In this document: positions 30,404 through 32,609 of the stretch, piece after piece
How positions within the stretch are numbered: position 1 is the first letter of the stretch
Layout of the letters: each line of letters starts with the position of its first letter
From: an uncultured Roseburia sp.
Lineage (GTDB): Bacteria; Bacillota; Clostridia; Lachnospirales; Lachnospiraceae
DNA: 32,609 bases
Direction: 5' to 3'
Assembly: GCA_947062675.1 (NCBI GenBank)
Contig: CAMSQM010000035.1
Location: 1-32,609, forward strand
The notes under the pieces: model-generated
Databases searched by the model: none
The model's input: only the letters and a program-made list of their open reading frames with translations
What the model was told of the DNA's origin: nothing
Position numbers and translations under genes: made by a program

Positions 30404-30907
30404 ATGAAAAAATTTTTGTCGGCAGTGATGAGCATTGCGCTGGTTCTCGTTCTTTTTTCCGGCTGTGGCAGAGACGGGGCTGGAAACGGGAGCGGGGAGA
30501 CTATTTCGGGAAGCTGTGAAGAGATTCTGAACGCGGTTTACGAAAAAGCGGATTTTGATCAGGAATTCCGCGATTCCATGGACTCGTATGTGACGAATGC
30601 GATTGACGAAACCACGCAGGATTATATTCTTGGCACGGATGCAGTGAAATACACGGATTCTGCCTGTTCCATGCCGCTGGTGACGGCGACGGCATACCAG
30701 TGTGTGATTCTCCGTCTTGCAGAGGGGGAAGACGCGGAAGCGGCAAAGAAGGCCCTGCGGGACAACGCTGATCCGCGAAAATGGGTGTGCGTGGAGCCGG
30801 AGAGTATTATCGTCGAAAATGCCGGCGACGTCATATTGTATATCATGGCGGATAAGGAAATCGCGGAGGCGGTGAAGACGGCGTTCCTGGGGCTGAAAAG
30901 TGCGTAG
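30404..30907 (+). CDS. DUF4358-like lipoprotein
   Basis: 167 residues. The lipoprotein signal ends in LVLFSGCG, placing the lipidated Cys at 21. The mature chain has the DUF4358 pattern as I remember it: YEKADFDQEFRDSMDSY, YILGTDAVKYTDSACSMPLV, then a strand-helix with CVILRLAEGEDAEAAKKALR and IIVENAGDVILYIMADKE near the end. The family's function is unknown; the location is the outer face of the cytoplasmic membrane. The start at 30404 is favoured by GTGAGGGG at 6-7 nt. It stands alone after aspS, and a tandem repeat follows. Confidence 0.82.
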   Translation: MKKFLSAVMSIALVLVLFSGCGRDGAGNGSGETISGSCEEILNAVYEKADFDQEFRDSMDSYVTNAIDETTQDYILGTDAVKYTDSACSMPLVTATAYQCVILRLAEGEDAEAAKKALRDNADPRKWVCVEPESIIVENAGDVILYIMADKEIAEAVKTAFLGLKSA

Positions 30908-30914
30908 AGCGTGA

Positions 30915-31175
30915 GGAGCCAGGGAGAATCCGTCCGGGACGGGGCAGGTACCTGTGAGCGGCGGAAAGTGCGAAATGCATAAAGAGCCAGGGGAATCCGG
31001 TTTCGGGGCAGGTACCTGTGAGCGGCGGAAAGTGCGAAATGCATAAAGAGCCAGGGAGCATCCGTCCGGTTTCGGGGCAGGTACCTGTGAGCGGCGGAAA
31101 ATTGAGCAGGGAATAAGGAGCCGGGGAGTCCGTACAGGGACGGTTGCCTGTGTCCTGCAGAAAAGTGAGTAAGGT
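30915..31175. repeat. Tandem intergenic repeat, 64-70 nt units
   Basis: Units start at 30915, 30983, 31047 and 31117. Each opens with (A/G)GAGCC(A/G)GGG. Units 1-3 contain GGGGCAGGTACCTGTGAGCG, then GCGGAAA; units 1 and 2 end in GTGCGAAATGCATAA. The palindrome CAGGTACCTG is at 30945-30954, 31009-31018 and 31078-31087. Unit 4 is diverged. The 415-bp region between the lipoprotein and spoVAC contains no gene I can support. Confidence 0.9.
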
Positions 31176-31322
31176 ATGGGAAACCTGGGAGCAGGCCATA
31201 CACATAGCACATGTGGCGCGTGACTGTGCACTGCATAAAACAGAAGATTCTGCACACCCTATTTTCAGCATACCGGAGTGACTGGCTTTCGGGAATGCAT
31301 AAAAAACAGGGGGTGGCCGGAA

Positions 31323-31787
31323 ATGAACGAGAAAAAGGAGCGTCTGAACAAAAAATATAACGATTATGTAAAACAGGTGACGCCTACGCACAATCTGTGG
31401 CTGAATATGGCAAAAGCGTTTGTGACGGGCGGGATTATCTGCTGTATCGGTCAGTTTATTCTCAACACATGTCAGAGCTATGGGATGGACAGAGACACAG
31501 CCGGAAGCTGGTGCAGTCTGCTGCTGGTTCTGCTTTCCGTTATTCTGACAGGACTGAATCTCTATCCTTCCATTGCAAACTGGGGTGGCGCAGGAGCGCT
31601 GGTGCCGATCACGGGATTTGCCAACGGGGTTGCCGCGCCTGCCATTGAGTTTCAGAAAGAGGGGCAGGTATTTGGAATCGGCTGTAAAGTTTTCACGATT
31701 GCCGGACCGGTGATCCTGTATGGAATCTTTTCCAGCTGGGTCGTGGGGCTGGCATACTGGGTGCTGAAAATTCTGGGAGTGGTGTAG
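31323..31787 (+). CDS. spoVAC: Stage V sporulation protein AC
   Basis: 154 residues, a membrane protein of the SpoVA channel that moves dipicolinic acid into and out of the spore. The N-terminal YNDYVKQVTPTHNLWLNMAK is followed by membrane helices near 28-45, 58-78 and 120-150, with the family signature GGAGALVPITGFANGVAAPA and EFQKEGQVFGIGCKVFTIAG. The ATG at 31323 has only a weak GGGGGTGG upstream; a GTG at 31278 in frame is less likely. spoVAD and spoVAE, its usual partners, do not follow: an Rrf2 regulator lies next, behind a terminator. Confidence 0.94.
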   Translation: MNEKKERLNKKYNDYVKQVTPTHNLWLNMAKAFVTGGIICCIGQFILNTCQSYGMDRDTAGSWCSLLLVLLSVILTGLNLYPSIANWGGAGALVPITGFANGVAAPAIEFQKEGQVFGIGCKVFTIAGPVILYGIFSSWVVGLAYWVLKILGVV

Positions 31788-31801
31788 ACCGCTCCTTTTT
31801 T
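31776..31801 (+). terminator. Terminator overlapping the spoVAC stop codon
   Basis: GGAGTGGT (31776-31783) pairs with ACCGCTCC (31788-31795), one G-T wobble, a 4-nt loop, then TTTTTT. The left arm is coding sequence, and the loop and its edge carry the TAG. Confidence 0.9.
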
Positions 31802-31826
31802 GTGCCGGAACAACTGTGATATCTGA

Positions 31827-31855
31827 TTGACCTGATATGAATAGAAGGTTATACT
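31827..31855 (+). promoter_or_regulatory. Sigma-A promoter of the Rrf2 gene
   Basis: TTGACC (31827-31832), 17 nt, TATACT (31850-31855), about 75 nt before the ATG at 31930. Confidence 0.8.
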
Positions 31856-31929
31856 GGACAGGGAATCCCCGTATTTGCCTGTCAGAGCAGTCTGAGACGG
31901 TGGAAATTGATCGCAGAGGAGAACAGGAA

Positions 31930-32361
31930 ATGAAGATATCGACAAAGGGAAGATATGCGCTGCGCCTGATGCTGGATCTGGCAGTAAACCACACCGGAGA
32001 GCCGGTCAGCCTGAAAGATATTGCGAAACGGCAGGAGATTTCGGACAAATACCTGGAGCAGATTATCTCCGTGCTCAACAGGGCCGGCTATGTGAGAAGC
32101 ATCAGGGGGGCACAGGGAGGTTATCTTCTCGCGCGCAGACCGGAGGAATACACGGTGGGAATGATTCTGCGCCTGACGGAGGGCAGCCTTGCACCGGTGG
32201 CGTGTGCGGAGGAGGATACATCCTGCGGAAGGATACAGCACTGTACTGTCAGTATGGTGTGGAAAAAGCTGAATGATGCTGTCAATGGAGTGGTGGACGG
32301 CATTACGCTGGCAGAACTTGTGGACTGTGAGAAACAGAAATCGGGAGACTATATCATATAA
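31930..32361 (+). CDS. Rrf2-family transcriptional regulator
   Basis: 143 residues, winged-helix Rrf2 type. The N-terminus MKISTKGRYALRLMLDLAVN and the recognition region ISDKYLEQIISVLNRAGYVR are typical. Three cysteines, C-x6-C-x5-C in ACAEEDTSCGRIQHC, match the IscR/NsrR iron-sulfur ligand loop in type, so an Fe-S cluster sensor is likely. Bacillus CymR, the cysteine regulator, lacks this loop, so IscR-like function is favoured. The start at 31930 has GAGGAGAACAGGAA upstream; the in-frame ATG at 31837 lies within the promoter. No iscS/iscU is in the window; glgC follows after 144 bp. Confidence 0.93.
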   Translation: MKISTKGRYALRLMLDLAVNHTGEPVSLKDIAKRQEISDKYLEQIISVLNRAGYVRSIRGAQGGYLLARRPEEYTVGMILRLTEGSLAPVACAEEDTSCGRIQHCTVSMVWKKLNDAVNGVVDGITLAELVDCEKQKSGDYII

Positions 32362-32411
32362 AAGAAACTATATTATTATAGAAGAAACGGGAGCGCAACT
32401 ACACTGAGATA

Positions 32412-32432
32412 AAAAATTTGCAAAAATTTGCA
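32412..32432 (+). repeat. Two AAAAATTTGC copies in 10-bp tandem
   Basis: AAAAATTTGC at 32412-32421 and 32422-32431. A-tracts in helical phase upstream of the glgC start suggest bent DNA. Confidence 0.7.
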
Positions 32433-32454
32433 CAAAGGGGTATCGGATTACAAT
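32428..32454 (+). promoter_or_regulatory. Possible promoter of glgC
   Basis: TTGCAC (32428-32433) and TACAAT (32449-32454) with a short 15-nt spacer. An alternative -10 box, TACAAT at 32464-32469, lacks a good -35. Confidence 0.4.
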
Positions 32455-32505
32455 ATTTTATGATACAATTTTACCATAACAATTAATGAACCAGGGGGAA
32501 CAGAC

Positions 32506-32609
32506 ATGGCAAAAGAAATGATTGCAATGCTTCTTGCCGGCGGACAGGGTTCGCGTTTATACGCACTGACCCAGAAGCTGGCAAAACCTGCAGTTCCTTT
32601 CGGCGGCAA
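32506..32609 (+). CDS. glgC: Glucose-1-phosphate adenylyltransferase, N-terminus only
   Basis: The first 34 codons are in the window; the rest lies beyond base 32609. [20 protein letters not shown] with PAVPFGG is the ADP-glucose pyrophosphorylase signature, including the nucleotide-binding G-G-x-G-x-R loop and the Lys of the AKPAVPF motif. The enzyme makes ADP-glucose for glycogen, which many spore-forming Clostridia accumulate before sporulation. AGGGGGAA is 6-7 nt upstream of the ATG. Confidence 0.93.
   Translation, partial: MAKEMIAMLLAGGQGSRLYALTQKLAKPAVPFGG

Noticed and set aside
30915-31175. CRISPR array
   Set aside because: Units are directly adjacent with no unique spacers, differ in length (64-70 nt), and no cas genes are present.
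30215-31255. Minus-strand 346-codon frame with repeated RRSQVPAPKPD
   Set aside because: It crosses the 3' end of aspS, the lipoprotein gene and the tandem repeat. The peptide repetition comes from the DNA repeat.
30843-32078. Minus-strand 411-codon frame with PPLTGTCPETG
   Set aside because: Spans spoVAC, a terminator, a promoter and the repeat in antisense; no RBS or conserved domain.

Overview
The window looks like a chromosomal segment of a motile, spore-forming, anaerobic member of the Firmicutes, most likely Clostridia close to Lachnospiraceae. This is an inference from gene content: spoIIAA-spoIIAB-sigF, spoVAC, a valine T-box, paired FeoA/FeoB, HemZ, a DUF5722-type secreted protein, strong AGGAGG ribosome-binding sites and sigma-A promoters. 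Nothing indicates a phage, an IS element, a CRISPR array, or a tRNA or rRNA gene. Almost all genes lie on the plus strand. The exception is the first one, a large minus-strand surface protein that stays open to base 1.

Layout. (1) 1-3027, minus: secreted (beta/alpha)8-like protein with three fibronectin-III-like domains and an acidic Ser/Thr/Glu stalk ending in 33-nt repeats; its C-terminus lies beyond the window. Its promoter overlaps the divergent pyrF promoter. (2) 3144-5942: pyrF, a TraX-family membrane protein and an AI-2E-family permease, closed by a terminator. (3) 6281-9409: sigma-A promoter, valine T-box leader with a readable GUG specifier, and valS. (4) 9523-12710: a DUF342/FapA-like protein, a 47-residue protein and a zinc-ribbon/TPR membrane protein, followed by a terminator overlapping a perfect 18-bp palindrome. 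(5) 12966-14474: the forespore sigma operon spoIIAA-spoIIAB-sigF. (6) 14579-17249: a chemoreceptor without an extracellular sensor, then an unrecognised helical acidic protein behind a near-consensus sigma-D (FliA) promoter. (7) 17460-20464: ferrous iron uptake (feoA, feoA, feoB) with three TTAG-N6-CTAA operators, followed by a degraded FeoB-associated Cys-rich reading frame. (8) 20692-22358: a small membrane protein, an HTH regulator and a two-part GNAT protein. (9) 22560-30303: a housekeeping block of relA/spoT-type (p)ppGpp synthetase, MBL hydrolase, hemZ, hisS and aspS. (10) 30404-32609: a DUF4358-like lipoprotein, a tandem intergenic repeat, solitary spoVAC, an Rrf2 regulator and the start of glgC.

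Functional themes are translation (valS, hisS, aspS) beside the stringent-response enzyme, early and late sporulation genes, motility/chemotaxis, and iron import beside heme synthesis. No single obvious new defence or biosynthetic system is visible. The strongest leads are the sigma-D-driven unknown helical protein, the feo operator set, the stacked palindromes at terminators, the tandem repeat at 30915-31175 and the DUF5722 surface protein.
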